In this document: positions 33,981 to 42,516 of the stretch, in pieces
Position numbering within the stretch: the first letter of the stretch is position 1
How the letters are laid out: the number at the start of each line of letters is the position of its first letter
Assembly: GCA_019186845.1 (NCBI GenBank)
Contig: JABARW010000037.1
Coordinates: 1-50,286 of the forward strand
Direction of reading: 5' to 3'
DNA length: 50,286 nt
Source: Planctomycetota bacterium
Lineage (GTDB): Bacteria > Planctomycetota > UBA8742 > UBA2392
Notes under the pieces: model-generated
What the model saw: the letters and a program-made list of their open reading frames with translations, nothing else
Database searches by the model: none
What the model was told of the DNA's origin: nothing
Translations under genes and position numbers: made by a program

Positions 33981-35072
33981 ATGGCCAAAGCCAAGGCAAC
34001 CGCCGCCAAGAACCCGCCGGCCGTCAGCGGCGCGGGCGAGATCACGCTCAAGACCCGACTCACAAGGGAGCAGCAGCTGGAGCTGCACCGCCTCATGGTG
34101 CTCAACCGCGAGTTTGACAACAAAATCAGCCTGCTCTACCGCCGCGGCCTGGTCATCGGGGCCGCTTTCTCCAGCCTCGGCCAGGAGGCCACCAGCTGCG
34201 CCTCCGCCTACGCCCTGGAGAAAGGCGACATCATCGCGCCCATGATCCGCAATGCCGGCGCCACGCTGGTGCGAGGGCTGCCGCCGCGCGACTTTCTGGC
34301 CAATTACATGTACCGCGTAAATTCGCCCACGGGCGGCCGCGACGGCAACACGCACATGGGAGATCTGCGCTACGGCATCATCGCCCCCATCTCCATGCTG
34401 GGAGCGAGTATCGCTCTTTGCAGCGGATTTGTCCTGGCGGCGCGGCAGCGCGGCGAAAAGCGCGTGGCCCTGACCTGGATCGGCGAGGGAAGCACGAGCA
34501 CGGGCGAGTTCCATGAGGACGTCAACTTCGCCGCAGTGATGAAGGCCCCCCTGGTGGTCATCATCGAGAACAACCAGTACGCCTATTCCACGCCGGTCAA
34601 ACAGCAGTGCCTGGCTGAACGCTTTGCGGACAAGGCCCAGGGCTACGGCATCAAGCATGCCGTGACGATTGACGGCAACGACCCCATCGCCGTCTATGAA
34701 ACCACCAAAGAGGCCGTGGATCGCGCCCGGGCCGGCGAAGGCACGCAGATGTTCGAGGTCCTCACCTATCGGCGCAAGGGTCACGCCGAGCATGATCCGG
34801 CCAAGTATGTTCCGAAGGAAATCCAGCAGTACTGGGAGGGCCGCGACCCCCTGACACGCTATGAAGCCTACCTGAAGGAGATGGGCTACGCGGACGACGC
34901 CTCCATCGCCAGGGTTTACGAAACTCTGCGCGCCGAGATTGAGGCGGCCGAAGAGTGGGTCATGAAGCAGCCCAAGCCGGACCCCGCCACGGTAATGCAG
35001 GGTGTCTATGCCGATCAGCGGCACCCCGCCCACATGGACGATGAATTCCTCTACGGGCGGAAGTATCACTGA
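33981..35072 (+). CDS. Thiamine-dependent 2-oxo acid dehydrogenase E1, alpha subunit
   Basis: This 363-residue protein is of the pyruvate/acetoin/branched-chain E1 alpha family, which decarboxylates a 2-oxo acid on thiamine diphosphate. The diphosphate-binding motif GEGSTSTGEFHEDVN starts near residue 168 and ends in the IENNQYAYSTP strand near 194. GRDGNTHMGD near 115 is family-typical. It has an Ala/Lys-rich N-terminal tail. The beta subunit, E2 and E3 are not adjacent, although such genes are usually clustered. Which 2-oxo acid is used cannot be decided. GGAAAG lies before the ATG, and a perfect hairpin follows the stop. Confidence 0.9.
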   Translation: MAKAKATAAKNPPAVSGAGEITLKTRLTREQQLELHRLMVLNREFDNKISLLYRRGLVIGAAFSSLGQEATSCASAYALEKGDIIAPMIRNAGATLVRGLPPRDFLANYMYRVNSPTGGRDGNTHMGDLRYGIIAPISMLGASIALCSGFVLAARQRGEKRVALTWIGEGSTSTGEFHEDVNFAAVMKAPLVVIIENNQYAYSTPVKQQCLAERFADKAQGYGIKHAVTIDGNDPIAVYETTKEAVDRARAGEGTQMFEVLTYRRKGHAEHDPAKYVPKEIQQYWEGRDPLTRYEAYLKEMGYADDASIARVYETLRAEIEAAEEWVMKQPKPDPATVMQGVYADQRHPAHMDDEFLYGRKYH

Positions 35073-35107
35073 CGCCCGGCATGGCCGCGACCACGCCCAG
35101 TAAAGAA

Positions 35108-35135
35108 AACGACACCCGCCTTGGCGGGTGTCGTT
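35108..35135. terminator. Terminator hairpin between converging genes
   Basis: AACGACACCCGC (35108-35119) pairs perfectly with GCGGGTGTCGTT (35124-35135) across a CTTG loop, 36 nt past the E1 alpha stop and before the end of the redoxin gene on the other strand. A/T-richness is modest on both sides, so bidirectional action is plausible. Confidence 0.7.
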
Positions 35136-35184
35136 CATGGGCCAGCCCCACGGGCTACTTGTTGGCCTTGGCGTACTTCACGGC

Positions 35185-35865
35185 TCAGCCGTAGGACTTG
35201 GTTTCCCGGGTTGTCACCGCCTTGCCGGCCAGAAGCTCTTCCAGAGCGGCCGACACGTAGTTGGTGGCCTTGGCTACATCTTCCTGCTTGGCGCTCCTGA
35301 TGCTGTCAATGGCGCCCATGTAGCGCAGCACGCCTTCCTTGTCGATGACATACATGGCCGGCGTGGTGCGCGCCTTGTAGGCGCCGCCCACGGCGCCATC
35401 CTCATCCAGCAGATAGAAGGCTTCGTCGCAGCCTTCTTTGGCAATGCGTTCCTTCAGGGCATCGCCTTCGAAGTGGCCCTGCTTGCCCTTGGCCGACGAG
35501 CAGATCTGAAGCCAGACCACCTCCTTCTCCCGGTACTTCTTCTGCAGCGTGACCATGTCCTTGGCGTCGTAGTGCTTGCGAACATAGGGACAGTCAAAGT
35601 TGACCCACTCGAGCACGACGAACTTTCCCTTGAACGAGGCCAGTTTGACCTCCTCGCCCCTGGCATTCTTGAGTGTGAAGTCCGGTGCGGCTTTGTCGAT
35701 TTCAGCGGTCTTGGGCGTCTCGGCGGGCTTCTCGGCGGGCTTCTCCTCGGACTTTGGGCTCTCTTTCTTTTCGGGCGTCTCGGCCTGGGGCTTGGGGACT
35801 TCCTGGGCCAGGGCCGGAACCATCGACAACAGGAAGACGGCCGCTGCAATCATCAGAGTTTTCAT
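35185..35865 (-). CDS. Exported redoxin with CPYV active site
   Basis: This 226-residue protein has a signal peptide (about 1-23, ending ALAQE), a Lys/Glu/Pro-rich linker (24-60) and a thioredoxin-fold redoxin domain. The domain begins with APDFTLKNARGEEV and carries WVNFDCPYVRKHYD. The first active-site cysteine is present, but the position of the second is Val, as in the peroxiredoxin-like redoxins common in Planctomycetota and relatives. A second cysteine is in LQICSSAK. A cis-proline segment, TTPAMYVID, is present. It probably acts as a periplasmic peroxidase or reductase. GGAG precedes the ATG at 35865. Confidence 0.82.
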   Translation of the reverse strand: MKTLMIAAAVFLLSMVPALAQEVPKPQAETPEKKESPKSEEKPAEKPAETPKTAEIDKAAPDFTLKNARGEEVKLASFKGKFVVLEWVNFDCPYVRKHYDAKDMVTLQKKYREKEVVWLQICSSAKGKQGHFEGDALKERIAKEGCDEAFYLLDEDGAVGGAYKARTTPAMYVIDKEGVLRYMGAIDSIRSAKQEDVAKATNYVSAALEELLAGKAVTTRETKSYG

Positions 35866-35992
35866 CGCTGTCTCCAGACAAAGCGCTGAAACAGTCGACC
35901 TGCCGACCATTCCAGCAGAACGTAAAGGCCGCACTGCCGGGCTCGCTGCTGCGCACGCGCCACTCGGGCCGGTCCGACCGCTGATAGGACCA

Positions 35993-36009
35993 TTCAGCAG
36001 TCTGCCGGG
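35993..36009 (+). repeat. Dispersed intergenic repeat, short copy D
   Basis: TTCAGCAGTCTGCCGGG matches 16 of 17 positions of the minus-strand reading of copy A (TTCAGCAGTCTGCCCGG). It lies in the gap between the divergent redoxin and DUF429 genes. Confidence 0.45.
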
Positions 36010-36107
36010 GGCGCCCTCGTTGAACACCCCATCTTAGTCGCGGTAGCGGCAATTGCGAATGCCCCGGTGAAGACTCCGCGCCCCCTTGGTACAAGTGCGC
36101 TCCCTTT

Positions 36108-36947
36108 GTGGAGAGCATCGTGGCCAAACACAGCGCGGCGGGCATCAACCTTTCTGCATTCGGCGTGGACCGCAGGCCCATGCTGGCCGTCGCCACGGAC
36201 GTCGGCGACGGCGTCATCACCGTCAACCTCTCATCCATGCAGGCCTTTGGCGGCAAGGTCAAGCAGATGGACACCCTGGACGACCTGTTTGCGCGCTGGC
36301 GCAAGGACCTGCTCGAACTGCCCCGGCCCATTGCCGTTGATGTCCCGCTGGACTGGCAGGGACTCGGGGCGCGGGAGGTCGGCAATGCCGCACGCTACGT
36401 ATGGCAGCTCACGCACCGGCCCCTGGATTTCGCGTTCTATCACGACGCTCCCCTGACCGACCGCATCGGCGCGTTCAACTTGCGCTTTGCGGAGCTGCTC
36501 CAGCGCAGCAGTTTCAAGGCAGGGTCGGATTTCATCGAGGTCAGCCCTGCCGCCTGCGTCGAGTTCTTCGATTTCCGGGGCAGCTACAAGGGAGGCAAGG
36601 CCCACCAGTCCAAAAAGGGCGGCTGGAAGGCCGACGACTCGACCGTCAGCGCCGACCGCGCCTTTGCCAAGGTCACGCTGGAACTGGGCCTCAACATGGA
36701 GAACACGCTCGAAGGCAAACTCGACAGCGCCGACTTTGACGCTGTCTGCTGCGCCCTGACCGCCCTGGCACTGGTTTCGGGTCGCCCTACCGTCAAGGGT
36801 GCCGAACTGTCCCAGGTGCTGACAGAACGCTGCGCCAGGCGCATGACCCTGGAACCCCAGGACCTCGGGGTGAAAACCCCGGCGCCGCAGAACGCCCACG
36901 CACTCGCCCAGCCCTACTGGCAGGCGGTGCTCATCACACGGGTCTGA
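36108..36947 (+). CDS. DUF429 family protein (predicted RNase H-like fold)
   Basis: This 279-residue protein matches DUF429. An N-terminal strand FGVDRRPMLAVAT is followed by AVDVPLDW near residue 80, FIEVSPAA near 142 with the downstream YKGGK, and DFDAVCCALTALAL near 205. These acidic strand ends (Asp in GVD, VDVP and FDA) fit the predicted RNase H-like nuclease fold; the substrate is unknown in the family. The start is GTG 36108. No Shine-Dalgarno is seen; TACAAG lies 12 nt upstream of the start. It converges on the ABC permease gene with only 4 nt between. Confidence 0.75.
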   Translation: MESIVAKHSAAGINLSAFGVDRRPMLAVATDVGDGVITVNLSSMQAFGGKVKQMDTLDDLFARWRKDLLELPRPIAVDVPLDWQGLGAREVGNAARYVWQLTHRPLDFAFYHDAPLTDRIGAFNLRFAELLQRSSFKAGSDFIEVSPAACVEFFDFRGSYKGGKAHQSKKGGWKADDSTVSADRAFAKVTLELGLNMENTLEGKLDSADFDAVCCALTALALVSGRPTVKGAELSQVLTERCARRMTLEPQDLGVKTPAPQNAHALAQPYWQAVLITRV

Positions 36948-36951
36948 CGGC

Positions 36952-38499
36952 CTACTCCTGGCGCAAGGCGTCAATGGGCGTCAGCCGCGAGGCCCGCCAG
37001 GCCGGGTAGAGGCTGGCCAGAAAGCCGATCACAAAAGCCAGCCCCAGCGCCTGGAGCGAACGCTCAAGGTTCAGCTCGCCGCTGAGGCCGTCAAGGTTCA
37101 GGTAGTCCCGCGCCACCAGGGTTTCCGCATAGCCAAAGCCCACCCCCACCACGCCGCCCAGCACGGAAATCACCATGCCCTCGGCGATGACCAGCAGAAG
37201 CACGCGAGACTTGGGCCAGCCAATGGCCAGCATCAGGCCGATCTCGCGGGTTCGCTCCAGCACGGCCATCATCATGATGTTGAGGACGCCCAGCGCCCCG
37301 GCCAGGGCCGCAATGATGCTCACCACCCAGCCGAACTTCTCAATCAGGTTGATTTCGCTGTACCGGTCCAGCACCTCGCTCGAAGGCGTCGCCCGCAGGT
37401 TCTTGAACTCGTCCACGTCACCGCTGATCTGCGTGCACAGCGCGGCTATGGCTTCCTTGTCCTTGGGGTCATCGACTTCAACCACGAGAAAACTGGCCAT
37501 GGCGGGTCGGGGAAAGCGATTGACGAGAAACTTGCCGTCCTCGCCGCGCACGGGCTTTCCTTTGTCGTCCAGAACGCGCTCTTCATCCACGCGCTCGTGC
37601 ATGCCCTTGACCAGCTGGGCCGCGCGCATATGGAAGTAGACGGCGGCATCCTGAATGGCAACGCCCGTACGGCACACCCCGCGCACCGTGAGCTGAAGCC
37701 GGTTCTGCTTCATGCCGATATCGCCGGCGGGGTCCACCCCCCGGGGGAAGGCCACCGGGTCCAGGGCGCGGGTGCGGTCGCGGTATTCCTGGTCGGTTTC
37801 GTCGGCGCGGCGAAGCCAGACCTTGGGGTCTTTGCCGGTGCGCTTGAGGTATTCCTCATCGGTTTCCGTGGCGGTGGCATCGGGGTGAATACCGAGTTTC
37901 TTGAGGCGCCCCGTGACCCATTGGAATTTCTGGAAGTCGTTGAGCTTGTCCCAGTTATCCGGCTTGCCGAAAATCTGGGCAAACCCCGGAGACTGGATCA
38001 GATCAGTCAGCGAGAGAGGCTTGTCGATGCCCAACTGCTTGTCCTTCTCCAGCTTCTCCTGGACGATGCGGTAGGCGGTTTCGCCGAAGACCACGCCGTT
38101 GGGGTCTGCGTCGGAAATCGGCTTGCCCTGCACCATCTCCATGTGGCGCACGATGGGGTTATCCTCGGTGATGCCGTAATAGAGGATGGCCGGGGACTGG
38201 CCGAAGTTGCCCTCGGTGCGCAGAAACGCCATGATCATGGGCGTCACGTTCTTCACGCCCTTGAGTTCCTTGAGCCGCTCCACGTAGCGCGTTTCGACGC
38301 GGCTTTCGATTTCGTCAACGTTGCCCTGCGAAACGATGATGTCTCCACGCTGGGTCTGGAGCATCTGGCGGAACTGGTTGATGATGTCGTCGCTGATCGT
38401 GAAGAGCGCGACCATGATCGAGATGCCCAGCCCCACCCCCAGCACCGAGAACAGGGTCCGCGCCTTGCGCCGCAGGACATTCATAAGCACGAATTTCAT
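36952..38499 (-). CDS. ABC transporter permease, FtsX/MacB type
   Basis: This 515-residue permease has an N-terminal membrane helix (about 17-40, after the basic NVLRRKART), a long periplasmic MacB-like domain (about 45-390) and three C-terminal helices. The coupling segment VLERTREIGLMLAIG is that of the FtsX/LolE/MacB group, and the tail PAWRASRLTPIDALR is typical. Members act in lipoprotein release, export or cell-division signalling. The periplasmic domain carries a charged insertion (about 150-270) larger than usual. No ATPase or adaptor gene is adjacent. No Shine-Dalgarno is seen, and TATCGT lies 6 nt before the ATG at 38499. Confidence 0.88.
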   Translation of the reverse strand: MKFVLMNVLRRKARTLFSVLGVGLGISIMVALFTISDDIINQFRQMLQTQRGDIIVSQGNVDEIESRVETRYVERLKELKGVKNVTPMIMAFLRTEGNFGQSPAILYYGITEDNPIVRHMEMVQGKPISDADPNGVVFGETAYRIVQEKLEKDKQLGIDKPLSLTDLIQSPGFAQIFGKPDNWDKLNDFQKFQWVTGRLKKLGIHPDATATETDEEYLKRTGKDPKVWLRRADETDQEYRDRTRALDPVAFPRGVDPAGDIGMKQNRLQLTVRGVCRTGVAIQDAAVYFHMRAAQLVKGMHERVDEERVLDDKGKPVRGEDGKFLVNRFPRPAMASFLVVEVDDPKDKEAIAALCTQISGDVDEFKNLRATPSSEVLDRYSEINLIEKFGWVVSIIAALAGALGVLNIMMMAVLERTREIGLMLAIGWPKSRVLLLVIAEGMVISVLGGVVGVGFGYAETLVARDYLNLDGLSGELNLERSLQALGLAFVIGFLASLYPAWRASRLTPIDALRQE

Positions 38500-38505
38500 G
38501 GCGGC

Positions 38506-38511
38506 ACGATA
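38506..38511 (-). promoter_or_regulatory. Candidate -10 box for the ABC permease
   Basis: TATCGT on the minus strand lies exactly 6 nt before the ATG at 38499. It matches TATAAT at 4 of 6 positions. No ribosome binding site is seen. Confidence 0.25.
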
Positions 38512-38604
38512 ACAGGAGCCTCCGGCCCCAGCGAGGGCCGGGCTTGGGCGAACCGCGGCACGCACCCGTCAGCGCTTGGGGCTCTTGTTCCTCCGTTTCG
38601 CCGT

Positions 38605-38610
38605 TACAAT
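38605..38610 (+). promoter_or_regulatory. Candidate -10 box for a leaderless tgt transcript
   Basis: TACAAT (5 of 6) lies 7 nt before the GTG start at 38618. There is no Shine-Dalgarno. TTGTTC 14 nt upstream is a poorly spaced -35. Confidence 0.35.
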
Positions 38611-38617
38611 CCCGGTC

Positions 38618-39745
38618 GTGAGTGAACTTTACCAACTGCAGGCTGCAGACGGCGCGGCACGCGCGGGCCTCCTCCAGACGGACCACGGCAGCGTTCAAAC
38701 GCCCGTCTTCATGGCCGTGGGCACCCAGGGCACCGTGAAGGCCTGCACGCCGGACCAGTTGGCGCAGGCTGGCATCACCGTCGTGCTCGGCAATACCTAT
38801 CACCTCGAACTGCGTCCCGGCAGCGACACCGTGGCCGCGCTGGGCGGACTTCACGCCTTCATGGGCTGGTCCGGCCCGATCCTGACCGACAGCGGTGGCT
38901 TTCAGGTCTTCTCTCTGGGCGAGATGAACCGGGTGTCCGAAGAAGGCTGCGAGTTCAAGAGCCACCTTGACGGCTCCAGCCAGATGCTGACCCCCGAGCG
39001 CAGCATGCTGATCCAGCACCGGCTGGGTTCGGACATCGTTATGCAACTGGACGACGTGCCGGCCCTTCCCGCGCCCAAAGCCCGCGAGGAGGAGACCATG
39101 CGGCGCTCTCTTCGCTGGGCCGCGCGCTGCAAGGCGGCCTTGCCCGCGCAATCAGCCCAGGGCAGGCGCCAGCGCCTGTTTGGCATCGTGCAGGGCGGCC
39201 TGTCCACCGATCTGCGTCGCGAAAGCGCCCTGAAGCTCTCAGCCCTGGACCTGCCCGGCTACGCCATCGGCGGCCTCTCCGTGGGCGAGACCAAGCGGCA
39301 GATGCAGGAAATCCTGGGCCTCGTCACCCCCCTGCTGCCCGCGGACAAGCCGCGCTATCTCATGGGCGTGGGCTACCCCGAAGACCTGATCGAGGCCGTG
39401 GGCCTGGGCGTGGACATGTTCGACTGCGTGCTGCCCACGCGCAGCGCGCGCCACGCCATGGTCTTCACCAGCCGCGGGCGCCTGCGCCTGAAGAACAGCC
39501 GCCACGGGCGGGACAACCGGCCCATCGACCCCGAGTGCGACTGTTACGCCTGCGTGAAGTTCTCCCGCGGCTACCTGCGCCATCTGCTGGTCGCGGGCGA
39601 GTTCTTGGGCATGACCCTGCTGACCCTGCACAACCTTGCCTTCTATGCCCGATTGATGCGGTTGATGCGCGCGGCCATCATGGAGCGTCGATTCACTTCC
39701 TTTGCCGGCGAATGGCTTGCCCGCGTCAGCGGCGATGCCGAGTGA
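38618..39745 (+). CDS. tgt: tRNA-guanine transglycosylase
   Basis: This 375-residue enzyme exchanges guanine-34 of GU(N) tRNAs for the queuosine precursor preQ1. TDSGGFQVFSL holds the general-acid aspartate. FDCVLPTR near residue 268 holds the nucleophilic aspartate. The zinc site CDCYAC (about 307-312) with a histidine further on is complete. The length is that of the bacterial enzyme. The start is GTG 38618, giving the usual SELYQLQA opening; a TTG at 38576 would add sequence not typical of the family. queA and the preQ1 genes are not in the window. Glutamate dehydrogenase follows after 7 nt. Confidence 0.95.
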   Translation: MSELYQLQAADGAARAGLLQTDHGSVQTPVFMAVGTQGTVKACTPDQLAQAGITVVLGNTYHLELRPGSDTVAALGGLHAFMGWSGPILTDSGGFQVFSLGEMNRVSEEGCEFKSHLDGSSQMLTPERSMLIQHRLGSDIVMQLDDVPALPAPKAREEETMRRSLRWAARCKAALPAQSAQGRRQRLFGIVQGGLSTDLRRESALKLSALDLPGYAIGGLSVGETKRQMQEILGLVTPLLPADKPRYLMGVGYPEDLIEAVGLGVDMFDCVLPTRSARHAMVFTSRGRLRLKNSRHGRDNRPIDPECDCYACVKFSRGYLRHLLVAGEFLGMTLLTLHNLAFYARLMRLMRAAIMERRFTSFAGEWLARVSGDAE

Positions 39746-39752
39746 GGCCCCC

Positions 39753-40997
39753 ATGCCAGAACAGACCAACCCCTTCGAAATTGCCCGGCAACAACTTCAT
39801 GCCGTGGCCGACAAACTCAAACTGAGCGCGGCCATGAAGAGCTTTCTGGCCGAGCCCGAGGCGCTTCATGTGTTCACGGTGCCCTTCGCCCGTGATGACG
39901 GCCGCATTGAAGTCGTGACCGGCATCCGCGCACAGCACAGTTTCGCGCGCGGGCCCGCCAAGGGCGGCATTCGCTTTCATCCCGATGTCGGCATCGACGA
40001 AGTCAAGGCGCTGTCCATGTGGATGACCTGGAAATGCGCCGTGGTGGACATCCCCTATGGCGGCGGCAAGGGTGGCCTGACGGTGGACTACAAGGCCCTG
40101 AGCCAGGGCGAGAAGGAGCGGCTGACGCGCGCTTTTGCCCGGCGCCTGACCAAGGTCATCGGCCCGGACTTCGATATCCCCGCACCAGACGTCAACACCG
40201 GCCCCCAGGAAATGATGTGGATCGCCGACGAGTACGGCCACTTCGTCGGCCATCCCGAACCCGCGGTCATCACCGGCAAGCCCGTCGATTGCGGCGGGTC
40301 CCTTGGGCGAGGCTCGGCCACAGGCCGCGGGCTGGTCTTCTGCGTGGAGCGCTACTTTGAAAACCACGGCATCAGCCTCAAGGGCAAGACGGTAGCCGTG
40401 CAGGGCTTTGGCAACGCCGGACAATATGCTGCGCGCCTGATTGCGGGACTGGGCGCGAGCGTCGTGGCCATCTCGGACTCCCGGGGAGGGATATTCAACG
40501 ACAAGGGCATCTCGGTCGGGGCGGCCATTGACCACAAGACCCGGACGGGACAAGTCGCCGGGCTGCCCGGCCGGGCCATCAGCAACGCCGAACTGCTGGA
40601 GCTGGACGTTGACATCCTCATTCCCGCGGCCCTGGAAAACCAGATCACCGGCAGCAACGCGGACAAAGTGAAGGCCAGGTTGATTGCCGAGGCCGCCAAC
40701 GGGCCCACCACCCCCGAGGCAGACCAGATACTCTTTGCAAAGGGAGTGACGGTCATCCCCGACATTCTGGCCAACGCGGGCGGCGTGACGGTCAGCTATT
40801 TTGAGTGGGTTCAGAACCGCCAGCGCTACTACTGGACTGAAGAGGACGTCAATTCGAGGCTGCGCGAGATCATGCGCCGTTCGCTGGACCAGGTCGAACG
40901 CATGGCCGCCGAACACAAGTGCCACTGGCGGGAGGCGGCCTACCTGCTGGCCGTGGCGCGAGTGGCCGGCGCCCTTCGCGTCACCCGCGACCTTTGA
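39753..40997 (+). CDS. gdhA: Glutamate dehydrogenase
   Basis: This 414-residue enzyme interconverts glutamate and 2-oxoglutarate plus ammonia. GPAKGGIRFHP and PYGGGKGG (about 100-107) with the catalytic lysine are present, as is PAPDVNTGPQEM with the catalytic aspartate. The dinucleotide motif GFGNAGQ (about 218) belongs to a Rossmann domain. The size and YFEWVQN near the end place it with the small hexameric group. Cofactor preference is not certain. The ATG at 39753 has GAGG 5 nt upstream and follows tgt by 7 nt. With the glutaminase at 20.7-22.6 kb it gives the organism two ways to handle glutamate nitrogen, but they are not in one operon. Confidence 0.95.
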   Translation: MPEQTNPFEIARQQLHAVADKLKLSAAMKSFLAEPEALHVFTVPFARDDGRIEVVTGIRAQHSFARGPAKGGIRFHPDVGIDEVKALSMWMTWKCAVVDIPYGGGKGGLTVDYKALSQGEKERLTRAFARRLTKVIGPDFDIPAPDVNTGPQEMMWIADEYGHFVGHPEPAVITGKPVDCGGSLGRGSATGRGLVFCVERYFENHGISLKGKTVAVQGFGNAGQYAARLIAGLGASVVAISDSRGGIFNDKGISVGAAIDHKTRTGQVAGLPGRAISNAELLELDVDILIPAALENQITGSNADKVKARLIAEAANGPTTPEADQILFAKGVTVIPDILANAGGVTVSYFEWVQNRQRYYWTEEDVNSRLREIMRRSLDQVERMAAEHKCHWREAAYLLAVARVAGALRVTRDL

Positions 40998-41038
40998 TGG
41001 CGCCGGGCCGCCCGCCGGCCCCGTGAACCGGGAGTGCC

Positions 41039-41809
41039 ATGCTGCTCGCGCAGGCAACCTTCATCGCTTTGGTGGTGGCTGCAACGGCCGTCGTGACCCT
41101 GCTGCTGGGCCTGGGGTTGCTGGCCACGCGCTTCATGCGCTGCCCCAGCAACCGGCTGCTGGTGGTCTTCGGGCAGGGCATTCCCGGCGGGCTCCATGTC
41201 CAGCACGGCGGCGCGAGGCTGGTCTGGCCCCTGCTGCAACAGGCCGCGTGGATCTCGCTGGAGCCCGTGAACATCGTCCTTGCGGCCGACGACATCATGA
41301 ACCGCGAGGGCGTGCACATGAACATCGAGGGAGAGGTCACCGTTGCCGTCGGGACCACTCCCGAACTCATGAAGGCCGCCGCCGCGCGCCTGCTGGGGCT
41401 GGCACCGGCTCAGTGGTCCGCGCTGGCCGCCGACGAGGCTAGGGCAGGCCTGCGTGAACTGATCAGTGAGCTGCGCACCGAGGCCATTCTGGCGGACCGG
41501 GCCCGCATCAGCGAGGAGTTCAAGGTCCTGCTGGAGGCGCGGCTGGAGTCCTTTGGCATGCAGCCCCTGAGCGTGCGGCTGGGGCGCATCAAGGACAGCG
41601 CAGGCATGGCCGAGGCCCGGGAACGTGAAGTGGCCGCGCGCGTGGAGGCGCAGGCCCAGATTGAAAGGGCCGAGCTCCAGCGCCGCCAGGCCGAGGAAGC
41701 CCTGTGGCAGGCCCGCATGCAGGCCGCCCTCGACGCACAAGCGCAATCTTTGCGTCCCGGCCCAGACGCACTCAAGGACGACCCCGGCGAGGCCCTCAAG
41801 CGCATGTAG
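41039..41809 (+). CDS. Short SPFH-domain (flotillin-like) protein
   Basis: This 256-residue protein has one N-terminal membrane helix (about 7-30), then CPSNRLLVVFGQGIPGG and an SPFH domain to about residue 190. A charged helix of about 45 residues follows, and the chain stops where the neighbouring flotillin continues for 280 more residues. It aligns along the whole SPFH domain with that flotillin (CPSNKILVVFGKG), so it is a shortened paralogue. It lacks the long Glu/Ala coiled coil and the oligomerising tail. GGGAG lies 4 nt before the ATG. It follows gdhA by 41 nt and precedes the NfeD-like gene by 115 nt. It could cap or regulate flotillin assemblies. Confidence 0.8.
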   Translation: MLLAQATFIALVVAATAVVTLLLGLGLLATRFMRCPSNRLLVVFGQGIPGGLHVQHGGARLVWPLLQQAAWISLEPVNIVLAADDIMNREGVHMNIEGEVTVAVGTTPELMKAAAARLLGLAPAQWSALAADEARAGLRELISELRTEAILADRARISEEFKVLLEARLESFGMQPLSVRLGRIKDSAGMAEAREREVAARVEAQAQIERAELQRRQAEEALWQARMQAALDAQAQSLRPGPDALKDDPGEALKRM

Positions 41810-41924
41810 GCCGGCGCTCTACAAATCCTTGCCCCAATTGGAGTCGGCTTGGACGGGGGTCTTTGGTAGGTTCTTGGCGTTGACCGGCGGCGCCTGATGC
41901 CTGCCAGAACCATGGAGAGTGAAC

Positions 41925-42485
41925 ATGGAAACGCTGATCACCATTCTTTATTTCCTTGCGATCACGTCTTCGGCCCTCTTCATCCTCAAACTCTTGCTCA
42001 TGCTGTTTGGCGGCGGCGCAGACGGCGGAGAGTTCCATGACGTCGGCGACCTCGCCCACGACGCGGCCGGCGCGGCGCAGTTCAAGTTTCTCAGCACCCA
42101 GATGTTCATCAGCCTGTTCATGTTCGGCGGCTGGAGCAGCCTGATGTTTCTGGACGCCCTGAAATGGCCCGCTGCCCTGGCGCTGGGGGCGGGAGCGGCC
42201 GTGGGCCTGGCCATGGCCCTGGCGATCTCCTGGGGCATGTTTTCCCTGCGCAAGCTGGAGGCCGACGGCACGATCCGCAATGTGAATCCTGAGGGGCTCA
42301 AGGGCACCTGCTATCTGCGCGTGCCCGAGAGCGGCAAGGGCAAGGGGCAGGTGCAGATCGTGGTCAACAACCGCACGCTGACCTTTGATGCAATCTCCGA
42401 CGGGCCTGCCATTGAGAGCTTCAGGAAGATTGCGGTCATGCAGAAACTGGACGACAGGACGTTGCGCGTTTGCGAAACCGAGTGA
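41925..42485 (+). CDS. NfeD-like (YqiJ-type) membrane protein
   Basis: This 186-residue protein has membrane helices near 4-26, 62-80 and 85-105, then a soluble C-terminal domain of about 75 residues with the beta pattern of an OB fold (LKGTCYLRVPESG, then QVQIVVNNRTL). Such proteins are encoded beside flotillins and help organise membrane microdomains. GGAGAG precedes the ATG at 41925, which is preferred to a GTG two codons upstream. The flotillin gene follows after 31 nt, so they are co-transcribed. Confidence 0.82.
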   Translation: METLITILYFLAITSSALFILKLLLMLFGGGADGGEFHDVGDLAHDAAGAAQFKFLSTQMFISLFMFGGWSSLMFLDALKWPAALALGAGAAVGLAMALAISWGMFSLRKLEADGTIRNVNPEGLKGTCYLRVPESGKGKGQVQIVVNNRTLTFDAISDGPAIESFRKIAVMQKLDDRTLRVCETE

Positions 42486-42516
42486 TGCTGCGCACCAACA
42501 AACAAGGGGGTTTAAC

